A model generated the notes under the pieces. It was given only the letters and a program-made list of their open reading frames with translations. It was not told the DNA's origin and did no database searches. From Thalassia testudinum (taxonomy: Eukaryota; Streptophyta; Magnoliopsida; Alismatales; Hydrocharitaceae), in assembly GCA_037157565.1 (NCBI GenBank), contig JAZHRO010000039.1:44392001-44456000 (forward strand): 64,000 nucleotides of DNA, in the 5' to 3' direction. The stretch's first letter is position 1; each line of letters starts with the position of its first letter. Positions 11,040-22,019 of the stretch are shown one piece after another. A program made the position numbers and the translations under genes.

Positions 11040-12919
11040 GTACCCAAACAGAGGTCTTGCCCCTCCACAATCCGCGCACCCTTGCCTGACTACCTTGGTT
11101 TGCCCAGTGGGCCTAACAAGTCGGTGTAGGAGGGCTAGCAGAATCCCGGGGCCCGTGGGGTAGCTAGTGCTCTCTCTACACTAGTAGGTCTCCTCGATAC
11201 TTTGTACACGAGGGCCAAAAGTCGGTACAAAGTGGCCAGACCTAACCCTGGGTCCCTGGGGCGGCTAGCTTCGCTCTACACTAAATAGGGGGACAGTTGC
11301 TCTCCTTGGTACTCCGTACTCAAGGGCCAGCTCACTTCCCCAATTCTATTCCATTCACTTTCCAGGAGTTCTACTCTTAATTCCCCGTAGGGTTCATGCT
11401 CTTTTAACTCAGCCAATTTAGGTTTCACCGTTCCAGCTTTATATCCATATAACCCATGTTCTCAACAGTAATTATTCACTCATAAACAAGTAGCTGTTAA
11501 CCAATTTACAGGCAGTTATTGTTTCCTTTCTACTTTTCCAAGACTGCAACGTATAGATATTCAATCTAGCCTTCCAGTCCTAGGATTCATGTCATACCCT
11601 AGGATCTATCATTCAATCTAGTTTCCCAGTCCTAGGATTCATGCAATACCCTAGGATCTATCATTCAATCTAGTTTTCCAGTCCTAGGATTCATGCAATA
11701 CCCTAGGATCTATTAATTATCTCACAGGTGTATAATTTTTGATAAATAAATTAAAGGGCCACTCTACCCGCAAAATCAGGAGTACTGGGGGCGTAATCGA
11801 CAAGCCTAAGTGCCTCCGCAACCCCTAGAGCCGCAACGGAACGGGGCCCTAACACAAGGATCAAAGACAAGGAGCTACTCGAAACAGCATACGATTACTG
11901 TAAACAGGTAGAGGAACTAAATCTATGAAGAACGAAACCTGAAACGCGGAAAACGGACTCCGAACAGACCCTAAACGGGTCAAAAATGAAGAGTCTGCCC
12001 AAAATCAGACGTCTGGAACTTCTTCCAGACGTCTTAAATGATCGCACAGGTCATACCTTCATCTGCGTGGTCCTTCAGACCTCCAGAAGCCCGATGAACC
12101 GTCTGGACTTAGTTTTCAGACGTCCGACTGTTACTCCGGATGTCTGGAGACCCTCTCCGTCGTCTGGTGCTGTGCCCAGACATCTGATCTGTGTGGGATG
12201 GCGTGCCCTTGCACCTTCTCGAACAAGTCCTGCACACACACACGCCTACTCTCATCATGAAAGGATGCAGGAGACTTCGGCGGAACGGCTGCATGGCCGT
12301 ACACGCGAAAGAAGAAGATAAAAATAACGTACCTGTCAGACGTCTGGACCTTCCTCCAGACGTCTCCTGCGTCGTCTGGACGTAAGTCTAGACGTCTGAT
12401 TCTGGGAAATTTTCCCAGAATCAGAACCTTCTCGCTCTCCGCCCGCAACGCACGGCTGTGCCGCGCCGCGTCTGCCTGCTGCCTGAGCTGCAGTAGCTCT
12501 TCCCCAGCACCACACGCTTGCTGCGCACCTGCCGATTGGCTCTGGCTGCTCCGGCGAGCTTGCACCCTCGCGGTCAAGCTCCCTCTTCCCCTCACAACAG
12601 CCCCTCCTCCCCACACACTCGCAGCAGCAGCTGCTGCCGCTCTCGCCCGCTCGCTCTCTCGCTGGCAGGGAGAAGAAGAAGAAGGCGGTGGACTGAGGGT
12701 GAGGGAGAGGGAGAGGCGTATTTGAAGGCAGCCACGGGGAGAGAGAAAGAGAAAAGCTACGTTTGCAGGGAGGGAGAGAAAAGAGAAGAAGGAGGGCGGC
12801 GGGTTCAGTCTGCGCGCGCATGCGTGCAGACGCGAACCCGTACGCCGAAAAAATTTAATTCCAGACGTCTGGATCACTTCCTAGATGTCTTAAACGACGC
12901 TTGATGCCCAGTTATAACA
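11040..12919 (-). repeat. Tekay-type LTR, right-hand part
   Basis: It matches the downstream two thirds of the LTRs at 46186-48858 and 55886-60280: the gtttgcccagtgggcctaac segment, the 52-bp tandem repeat (11561-11716), the array of CAGACGTCTG motifs (11998-12410 and 12862-12893) and the ATAACA end at 12919. The left part is absent because element I ends at 11039, consistent with element I having inserted into it. It abuts the leader of Athila element II, so it seems to have landed in that leader. Confidence 0.8.
11561..11716. repeat. 52-bp tandem repeat, three units, inside Tekay LTR
   Basis: Three near-identical units start at 11561, 11613 and 11665. Each contains two CCTAGG palindromes about 20 bp apart. 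The same three-unit array is present in the other Tekay LTRs at about 47549-47700, 55247-55398 and 58945-59097. Confidence 0.85.
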
Positions 12920-13545
12920 CCAAGCCATTGCTTGAAAACATCTATTAGGAGAAACCCTAAAGCAATCCGGCTCTTTAGTCACTTGAACCTGAAAAGACAT
13001 GACCTAATAAGCCCTCACAGGAACTAATAGGTGAAGTTGATCCCTTGGATCAACCAACCTTTAAATTAGGTCACTCTTTGCACTCAAAAGGCTAAAGTTC
13101 AAGTGAAACCCTAAGCACCTTGATCCTAATTAAAAGTGGTAGACTTAAGAGGTCAAGGTCCCCATTCTGGTCTACCTGGAATCTTAGTGACAAGAGAGGT
13201 CGGGTGGGGGAAACCCTGTAACTCGTGGGGGCACTCTATCGTGTAAGGGTTTTCACGGGACTCACCCTCTCTGGCTGCCCAGGTAATTCTCAGGTGGACG
13301 ACCTTCTGATTAAGGGGTACCATCTGCCTGAACCTCTATAGTCACCCAACATTTTGGGTGTCTTGATTGGGTCTATCACCTGCTAACCTCATCTAATCCA
13401 TCGGTGCATGTTTGGTAGGAGGTCCTTGAAACCTCCTCTAGAAATTCACTCTCCCCGAAGCCGAGCTTCAGTACCCTTGTTTGTGCAACCAACTCTTCAC
13501 ATAGACCTCTCTGATTCTGAACCCAACTCACCTTCTTCTTCCACA

Positions 13546-15340
13546 ATGGTTCAGCCAGTTGAGGAAGAGAATAATCTTAAGCACTAGCTCCAGCGACTCA
13601 ATGACCTCTTTCAGAACTTCATGAACCCACCGCAGCATCCCATGATGCGAGATCACTATAATCCCGCTGCGGTGGCAATTGAGCCTCGAGTCAGAATCCC
13701 GATTGGAAGACCTGGTTCTGAACTGAAGCCCAACGTGATTCATGCCATAACCAAATTCCATGGGCTTAATTCTGAAGACCCCTTCCAGCACATCAAACAG
13801 CTAAAGCATCTGGCCCAGACTTTCGGGTTAGATGCGTATAATCAGGATATCTTACTCATGAAAATGTTCTCTTTCTCCCTCATGGACAAGGAAGCCCATT
13901 GGTATCAGACCCAGACCCGTCCGATCAACACTTGGGAGGAACTTCAGTCCGAGTTCTTGAAAAAGTTCTTCTCCATTGGTCGGACCAATGCCTTGCGCCA
14001 TTAGATTACTCACTTCACGCAACAGACGGGAGAACCTCTTCGTGAGGCATGGGATTGTTTTTAGGATCTCATGAGAAAGTGCACCCATCACGGAGTTCCT
14101 AAATGGGAACAAGTCCAGTCTTTTTACCAGGGACTCCGTGAGGATATTAGACTGTTCGTCAATGCAACTTGCGGAGGGAATATCATGGGTCAACATGAAG
14201 ACACCGTGTGGGAGATTCTCGAGAATATGTGCGAGAACTCCATCAACAATGACTCCATGGGACTATTCGATAGGATGAATACCCGCGCATTGACGAACCT
14301 TAGGGGAGCACATGAGACGCAGGGCCTGTCCGCATCAGTCGATTGGACAAGGTCTCTATTATTGAGAAGAAGGTGGATGAGCTGACTCAGCATTTGCAGC
14401 GAGCCACCTCTGCGCAGAACTCCTTCGCACAGCCTCCTCCCACATGGAAAGCTGTGCAACACATTTTCCATCGACCTTCTCCTAGGGCGAACTCATATCC
14501 ACCCCCATCTGACTCTCGGATCAGAGGAACTTCCGATCCTTTCTATTCTAGTCGGGGGAGCTCTACTCCCCCATTCTCTGACTTTTCTGAGGCTCCTCAG
14601 ACCTGTGAGGACCTCAACGCCATCCAGAATGACCCTTTTTCCAACACCTACAATCCTGGATGGCGAAACCATCCCAGCTTCCAGTGGGCGGGGAATTCCC
14701 AGAACCGAGACCACCCTTCCAGCCTAGTCCACCAGCACCTCGTCCTTATCAGCTACCTCAGCCTCGGCCCAACCCCACTTATCCATCTGGGCCAAACCAA
14801 GACCAAATGTCCCTCATCCTCTAGACTTTGGCTAACATTCAGAGGAAGAATGCGGCTATTTAAATGCAACACAAGGATGAAATCACAGAGGTTCGAAATC
14901 AACTGGCTCAATTGGCAAATTCTCGCCAACCAGGCACGCTTCCTTCTCAGCCTCTACCTAACCCTAATAGCGTGCCAACCCAGTGGTGCGTTATGAACCC
15001 AAACCCAGGCAAGCACACATGGTTTATCAGGCTCCTTCTATTCCTTCACCTAACGGGATGGAAGCTTCAACTTCTTATGCGGGTTATCAACAGCAGCAGC
15101 CCATTCTACCAACCCCCAACCAGAACCAGGCAGGACTTAATTCTGTAACAACCCGTAGTGGTAAGGCGACCCAAGATCCACCTTATCTAGACCACTCCAA
15201 GCTTGGTAGTGACCTGAATCCTAGGGCAGTTATCCAGGATGTTCCTATCCCTACCCAGATCAAAAACTTGGACCTATCCTAGAAGAACCAACCAAGGTTC
15301 CATTTCCCGAGGCCTTGACTAAGGGAAAGAAGACAACCAA
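13546..15340 (+). pseudogene. Athila gag (element II)
   Basis: Starts at the ATG at 13546 with an early in-frame TAG. The gag core (RPGSELKPNVIHAITKFH, DPFQHIKQLKHLAQ) is at about 13700-13900. A stop at about 14002 and another near 14063 follow, and the frame shifts near 14.34 kb, 14.86 kb and 14.98 kb. The later parts still read as gag (KVSIIEKKVDELTQHLQ; the Asn/Pro/Gln-rich tail). It is a decayed copy of the gene at 3492-8163. Confidence 0.8.
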
Positions 15341-16217
15341 ATTTGTGGCTCCTGAGGAGGATCTGGTCAAACTTTTTGAGCAAGTCCAAATAAACATCCC
15401 CTTGATGGATGCGATCCGCCACGTACCGGCTTACGCACGATTTTTGAAAAACGTGTGTACACCTTAGTGTAAGCCAAGAACCAAGAGTGGAAGTCTAATT
15501 GTACTGTTAGAGCAAGCCAGCTCTGTAATCCTGAGCAGACTCCCACCTAAGGCAAAAGACCCAGGCACTCCCCTGATTTCATGTAAGGTCGGTGAAACCC
15601 AGTTCGACAGAGCATTGTTAGACTTAGGTGCTTCCATAAACTTGATACCCACATCCTTAATCAACCACCTAGAAGAATCTGAGCTAAAATCGACCGAGGT
15701 GACACTAAAGTTGGCAGATCGATCTGTCAAGTCACCAAAAGGGATTTTTGAGGATGTTATTGTAAGGGTGCAGAATTTTTACTTCCTTGTTGACTTCATA
15801 GTCTTAGACATGGACGCACCTGAAAATCCAAGGGATACACCGATCATAATAGGGAGACCTTTTCTGGCCACTGCAAGGGCCAACATAAGTTGTGAAGAGA
15901 GCCAAATAGAACTGAAATTTGGGAATCAGACTCTCAAAATTGATATCTTTAAGGCCCAACAAGGGATCAATTGCGGTGTCATTGAACAAATTTGTGATGT
16001 TAGAGCTTTGGTTGATGAACCATAACTTGAGGACAACATGATTATTCCTCATCAACCATAAGAAGATCTTGGACCACAATTAGAGGAATCAGACCCCGAT
16101 TTAGACAAACCTATAACTCCTACCCTTGTACCCCACGCTCACTCTGAACCACCCGCTGCTGTTGATAACCCCATTCTTGAACTCAAACCCCTTCTCGACC
16201 ATTTAAAATACGTCTTT
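15341..16217 (+). pseudogene. Athila protease (element II)
   Basis: The protease motif LDLGASINLIP is encoded near 15620-15650 and GRPFLATARANI near 15855-15885. Stops interrupt the domain (TAG near 15464; TAA near 16023). The region links gag to RT as in element I. Confidence 0.8.
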
Positions 16218-17825
16218 TTGGGTTCTAATCAGACATTTCCTGTGATTATAAACTCCAGACTCACACCTGATCAGGAATCTCATATGATTACTGTTCTCCA
16301 GCAACATCGCAGAGCCATTGGTTGGACTCTCAATGACTTGACTGGAATAAGTCCCTCTTATTGCACACACCGTATTTATTCTGAAGAGGGCGCACGACCT
16401 TCCCGTGAAATGCAGAGATGTTTGAATCCCAATCTGCAAGAGGTCGTGAAAAAGGAGATCATTAAGTGGTTAGATGCAGGGATCATCTACCTGATCTCCG
16501 ACAGTCGTTGGGTGAGCCCAATCCAGGTTGTGCCTAAAAAGGCAGGGCTCACCACCATTACGACTGAAACCGGAGAAGTCATACCTACCCGTATAGCCAA
16601 CTCGTGGAGAGTCTGCATAGATTACCGAAGACTCAATTCCTCCACGAAGAAGGATCATTTCCCACTACCATTCATTGATCAGATTCTTGAGAAATTAGCG
16701 GGAAATAGATTCTTCTACTTCCGTGATGGGTACTCCGGTTATAACCAAGTGGCTATTCATCCTGAGGACCAAGAGAAGACCACATTCACCTACCCCTTCG
16801 GGACGTACGCGTTCTGAAGGATGCCTTTCGGTCTCTACAATGCACTCACGACTTTTCAGCGGTGCATGCTTGCCATATTCTCTGATATGGTAGGTGATTT
16901 TCTGGAAGTCTTCATGGATGAGTTCTCAGTTTTCGGGGCATCATTTGATAATTACCTCCAGCACTTGGTTCATATACTCAGGCGTTACATCAATGTAAAT
17001 CTGGTTCTTTCCTGGGAAAAGAGCCACTTTATGGTGCCTGAGGGGGTCGTCCTAGGACATTTAATTTCTGAGAAAGGCATCCAAGTGGATTGAGCCAAGG
17101 TTGATCTGATTTCTCGACTTCCTATGCCTAGCTCGATCAGGGACATCTGTTCTTTTCTGAGGCATGTTGATTTTTACCGTCGTTTCATCCCTGATTTCTC
17201 GAAAATCGCACGCCCCCTGACTACTCTTCTCTCCAAGGATGTACCCTTTGAAATTTCCAAGGAATGCACTCAAGCTTTTGAGAGTCTTCGTGATCGAGTC
17301 ACCCAAGCCCCAATCCTACAGTCCCCTGATTGGTCTCAACCCTTTGAGATCATGTGCGATGCATCTGATTTCGCTGTAGGAGCGGTTCTAGGGAAGAAGA
17401 TTGACGGGAAACCCGTGGTCATCTACTACGCTAGCAAGATACTTGACGAGGCTCGACGTAACTACACGATTACGGAGAAAGAGCTGCTAGCCGTAGTATT
17501 TGCCCTCGAAAAATTTCGATCTTATCTCCTTAGTTCCCACATCATCATCTACTCGGATCACACTACTGTGAGGCATCTCCTTGCTAAGAAGGACGTGAAG
17601 CTCCGATTAATCCAATGGATCTTACTGTTGCAAGAATTTGACCTTGAGATTCGCGACAAGGCGGGAAGAGAAAACCTGGTAGCTGACCACTTGTCTCGCC
17701 TTCCTTCTAAGATCATCGACCCTTCTGGACCCATCACGGAGCATTTTCCTGATGAGCACCTATTGACTATTGGTACTAGGATTCCATGGTTTGCTGATAA
17801 AGTAAACTACCTGGCATCTCGTTAG
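16218..17825 (+). pseudogene. Athila reverse transcriptase-RNase H (element II), inactive
   Basis: The same domains as the minus-strand copy at 885-2537: WRVCIDYRRLN, FRDGYSGYNQ, then RNase H CDASDFAVGAVLG and YSDHTTVRHLL. The frame is continuous but carries stops at about 16815 and 17091, both TGA where the related copy has an Arg codon. Two catalytic sites are altered: FLDGYSG has become FRDGYSG, and MDD reads MDE (Glu codon near 16920). Confidence 0.85.
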
Positions 17826-18211
17826 ATCCCGTCTGATTGGCCAAAGGCCAAGAAAGACAAGTTGCGCTCTAATGCCAAGTACTACATCTAGGAAGACCCG
17901 TACCTTTTCCGCATAGGTGCTGACCAAGTAATCCGGCGATGTGTCCCGGAGGGCAAAGTCAATGACATTCTCTCCTTCTGCCATGACCAGGGATGCGGTG
18001 GCCATTTCTCTTGGCACAAAACTGCATAAAAAATCCTCCAGTGTAGCTTTTACTGGCCCACTATCTTCAAGGACGCATACAGTCACTGTAAGGCATGCAG
18101 TCATTGCCAAACTCTGGGCAACATGAGCCACCGCGACATGATGCCTTTGCAGCCGATTCTCGTATGCGAGATCTTCGATATTTGGGGGATTGATTTTATG
18201 GGCCTAGTGAA
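17826..18211 (+). pseudogene. Athila integrase N-terminal part (element II), truncated
   Basis: Encodes the RNase H-integrase linker, the zinc-binding His/Cys region (CGGHFSWHKTA ... CKACSHC) and the first catalytic Asp (WGIDFMG). It is then cut off by the LTR starting at 18212. Three in-frame stops (about 17824, 17889 and 18027) precede the break. The remaining integrase and the 3' LTR are missing. Confidence 0.8.
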
Positions 18212-20763
18212 TGGGCCAACCGCAGTGCTGCTTTTGCGTGTCTTTATGTTTATTATAATACAATCGTTGTAGTATAAGATAAGACAGCTACGGTTGCCAT
18301 TACCATAGAAATTTACTCGGAAATAGTTTTCCCGAGGTCGAACTCAGGGAGCTACTGAAATTCTAGAAGTACAAAGTTTCTTTATTGAATTACAAAAATA
18401 AGAGAGAGAGAAAGAGAGAGATAGATTTTTGTCTTGGCTTCTTCTTCTTCTCTTTTTGTTTTCTCTCTGATCCTGTCTTCTTCCCTCTTCTTTCTTCTTC
18501 TGCTCTTCTCTGCCTTGCCTCTTCTCTTCTTTCTCTTTTCTTCAGCAGCAGAGCCTTCTTCTTTTTCTTCTTCTTCTTCTGCCTGCTCGTCTTCTTCTTC
18601 TGCTCTTCAGCTGCAGAATCTTCTCTTCTTCCTTCTTCTTTTCTTCCTTTTTCCTTTCTCTCTTTCTTTCTTCTTCTTCTTCTTCTCTGCTTTATCTCCT
18701 CTGAAGGCTGCTTATCCATCGTCTGATACAGCAGTCAGACGAATTAACTGCAGTCTGCTACAGTGCTTCTCCTCTTTTCCTTCCTTCGCTGCTTCTTCTT
18801 CTTTAGCGAGCCTTCTTCTTCTTCTGCTTCTTCTCTTCTCCTTCCTGCGGCTAAGTGCTGAGCCCTTCTCCTTCAGCGCTCCTATCCTGCACACAAGGGG
18901 AAAGCAAAACATATCCCCTCCCTCTACCCGCACGTATCTCTTTCTCTCTACGAACCGCTCACAGAAGCTCTCCCAGAGCCGTGGGTTAACGGGTCGGGTT
19001 GCGTACCGGGACCAAGCGCACCGGCGTGATTTAGTGCGCGAGGTGTGCGTGGGTAGTGTCGGGTCGAATCCACCGGGTCCGCGTGGTGAAACCGCGGACG
19101 GGGCGTGTGATGGGGCGCGGGACCTCACCCCAGGTGTATCGGAGGCAACCAGCAGTATACACAAAAACAATTTAAATCAATGCGTTGTGTTGTGAACTTA
19201 CGATGTGGGACTATCTTCTGCTTTTCCTCGTGCGCGCACGCAGGAGAACCTCCTCGCAATCTGCTCAGCTGCTGCCGCTGTTGGTGCCAAGTGCTGAAGC
19301 AAAAGTCTTCACAGACTTCACCCCAGTCCACAACACCTGGAGCGCAGCTGCCCCGACGCCTGGAGCCTGCTTGGAAGCTGCTTCAATCATCAATAATGGC
19401 GGCAGGGCTCCAGAACCTGTCGTGCACGAATACGGCCTATCGGCCTAATCAAACCACCGGGAGACCTTAGCTGTGACACGGCGAAGGTGGTGCGAGGTGC
19501 AGCAAGTCGCGGGACAGCCTAGGCGTGTGTGCCTAGGTCGTCCTATGATCGGAAATATGGGTGTGTTCGGGGGTGCGTTGAGTGGGTGTAGAGCGGCAGT
19601 GGGTGGGCGGAGGGTGTTCAGCGTGATGAGGCGGAGCTTTTGCGACGGTCGGCGAGTTGGGTGGAGCTACGGATCGACAGGGGCAACTCACCGGAGAGTG
19701 GTCGGAGGCGGGGAAGGTGATGGTGGACAGGCGTGGTCGTGGGGCAATCAACCAAAATAGATGGGGGAAAAGAAAGAGGGGAAGAAGGGGAGTAACTGTA
19801 ACCTACTTGCAGGGACGAAAGGGGCTGGAGCGGCGGGCAGTCGTATCGACTGTCGCCGGAGAAGAAACACCCAGAGGGAGAGAGCGGCGGCGAGGAAGCG
19901 GGCAGGGAAGCGAGCGCTTGGTGCGGCGCGACGCGGGACGATGAGACGAAGCTGGCTCTGCTGCAGGTATGGCAACAGAGCGACGAGAAGGAGGAGGAGC
20001 AGTCGCCGGAGCTGGTGGGTTTCCTGTCGGAGTGGGGAGAGAGGAAAGGTTGAGGGTTTCTCCGCCAAGACCAGACTGCTCGAACCGGCTGACGATGCTG
20101 GTTCTTATAAAGGGGGTGGTGGAGAGGCGGACGCAGGCTGGCAATGCGCGCGCCTCGCCGGAGTATGGTCGGAGACGAGACCCATACCTTCCGCGCGTTC
20201 GCACGGAAGGTGTGGGGATCGTCAGGCGGCATGGCTGAGTCCCTGCGACAGTAGACGTAGCAGGGAACTCCTCGTTCACTTTGCAGGACGTTCCCCTCAC
20301 CCTGCGTGGCGCCATTCTCCGCGCAAAGTCGCCGGAGCATGGCGTTGCGTAGAGACTTGCAGGAGGGATCGTTCTGCAAAGAACGACGAGGAGGTTGGGG
20401 GCCAAAATGCAAGGGTTTTGAAAATTAAGGGTCAAAAAGTAAATGAAGAGGACCAAATTACAAAGTCGGTCAAGGAGGTCTCTTCTTAGGCTCAAGTTTT
20501 TATGCATGACTATATTGAACCTAAGGATTCTAATGGTGAATTTTGTTTCTAGGTTAGACCATGTTTGACCGGCCAATTTACGTAAAAATTCAAATTAAAT
20601 CATTAATTGGGCATGGTTCTCAATGTAGGTCAAAATGGGTTTCTAAGGCCAAATTGAAGGTTCTAAACCCTAGAGATTATTTTTCTATAAATTTTAGAGG
20701 ATTTAGTTGATTTTTACCCTACCTCGAACCTCATGAATTGAAGTGGGTTTGTTTTAGGGTTAC
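18212..20763 (-). repeat. Athila LTR, broken on its right side
   Basis: On the plus strand it starts TGGGCCAACC and follows the reverse complement of the solo LTR at 5196-8011: pyrimidine-rich tract (18430-18870), GC-rich middle, and the CTAGAGATTATTTTTCTATA segment near 20670. The match stops near 20763, about 540 bp short of the expected LTR end, where host-gene upstream DNA begins. It is either a solo LTR or the 3' LTR of a deleted minus-strand element. No target duplication can be checked. Long frames on both strands (for example 19761-20489) are not supported as genes. Confidence 0.8.
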
Positions 20764-22010
20764 TCAACTTGGGTTTCTGATTTTTTTACCTTTGGGGGTA
20801 TATGAACAGGGATTCTTGTCGCCTAACACCGTCGGGCTTAAGGATTTCGCCTCAAGAGCAGAGGGGCAGAGCACCTGACATGGAGTTGTTACTGCAGAGG
20901 GTAAAATACTGAACTGCTCTGGTTATGATTCTTGCTTGTTTTGGTTTATTTCCTTTTTAGGTTTGGCATGTGATCAATAGTGGTATCCCCCGTGGAAGTT
21001 GTGGGTATGAACAGACCATAGGAGATTTTGTTTAATTTTCTTTGGTCGTTGCATGCATGCAATAAGGAGTTTGGCTCAGCAGAGGTGGATAAGCCAAGAG
21101 GAAAGAACTTGCATCGACTGTGGTTCAATTCTAACATGGGTCTGCTCTATGGGAAAGTGATCTCTGGTACTTAAGTTGGTTTGAGGATCGTGGTTGGCGT
21201 ACCACCTTTGGTCCTTGCTCTGCAATTCCTCGGTTAGCTGGTGGTGATCAAAGGATACGATAAGCCTTCTCCTTGTTGGAAATTGTTCATGGATATATGG
21301 GAGGAAGCCATACAAAAACCAAGCATTCTATTTCCTGTGGTTCTTAGTTTCTGGAGATAATAATTGGTGGATGGAGTTGAGTTAACATGGGAATCAGAAT
21401 CGGAGTGGTAGTTGTAACCTGGGTGGCTTGTTTTCTTTTATTTTTCCTCATCTTAGATAGATAGCATTTTCTTTTAGTAAAATTCTAAACCAAGGATTGG
21501 AATGTATCCTTTCCGTGTTATTTCGATGTGATCTTTTTTTTTTTAATTCTCTGACTGGAGATTCCAAGGATCAGAACATGCAAATTTTCTAAAGCATGCA
21601 GGTTACAATGTGTATGCAGATTTCAGCAGTTACCTATATTAACATCACAGCCAACGGAGATTATTTCCAGCTTTGAAGCATCCCATTGATTCTTTTTTTC
21701 TTCCTCTTCGGAGCTCTTAACAAAATCCCATCTCTTTATTTGCTCCGATTTTATGTTATTGGGATCACTCTGAAATTTCTTCCGGTCATTGCTGCTAAAA
21801 AATTGCCAACTCTACTTTATGATGCGAACACTCTGTATCAAAATGCACACTGTTGGATGTCCAAAGGAGAAATATTTTTCTATTTTAACTGGGTTCTTAT
21901 GTATCTGCGACTACATGACCATTGCTTAGTTTAATCTTCCTTTTTGATCACTTTCTTTTATGGATTCCATTGTGAGTGACACCATTTTTTTTTCTTTTTC
22001 TTTTTTTCAG
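20764..22010 (+). promoter_or_regulatory. Host upstream region of the TGA gene: candidate promoter, 5' UTR exon and first intron
   Basis: No transposon coding is seen here. A GTATATGAAC TATA-like site at about 20797 is followed by a short stretch ending ACTGCAGAGG before a good donor (GTAAAA at 20901). The first coding exon has an acceptor at 22010 (a T-rich tract, then CAG). This fits a non-coding first exon of roughly 70-100 nt (about 20820-20900) and a 1.1-kb intron in the 5' UTR, common in plant genes. The exact start is a guess without RNA data. Confidence 0.4.
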
Positions 22011-22019
22011 TCAAGTAAA

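Larger units (their letters stand above)
12920..18211 (+). mobile_element. Athila-type retrotransposon (element II), truncated at both ends
   Basis: Plus-strand relative of element I. It has part of the leader (12920-13545), gag, protease, RT-RNase H and the first third of integrase. Its 5' LTR is cut off by the Tekay LTR at 12919. Its 3' side is cut off by another Athila LTR starting at 18212. The coding part keeps the same domain order as element I but has more frame changes. Elements I and II lie in inverted orientation about 5 kb apart. Confidence 0.85.

Noticed and set aside
12131..12904. 248-codon and 128-codon frames on opposite strands
   Set aside because: GC-rich promoter part of a Tekay LTR; equivalents in the other LTR copies are not conserved as protein.
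19761..20576. 242- and 257-codon frames on opposite strands just upstream of the TGA gene
   Set aside because: Inside the Athila LTR; low-complexity Arg/Ser/Pro translation, frame not kept in the related LTR.
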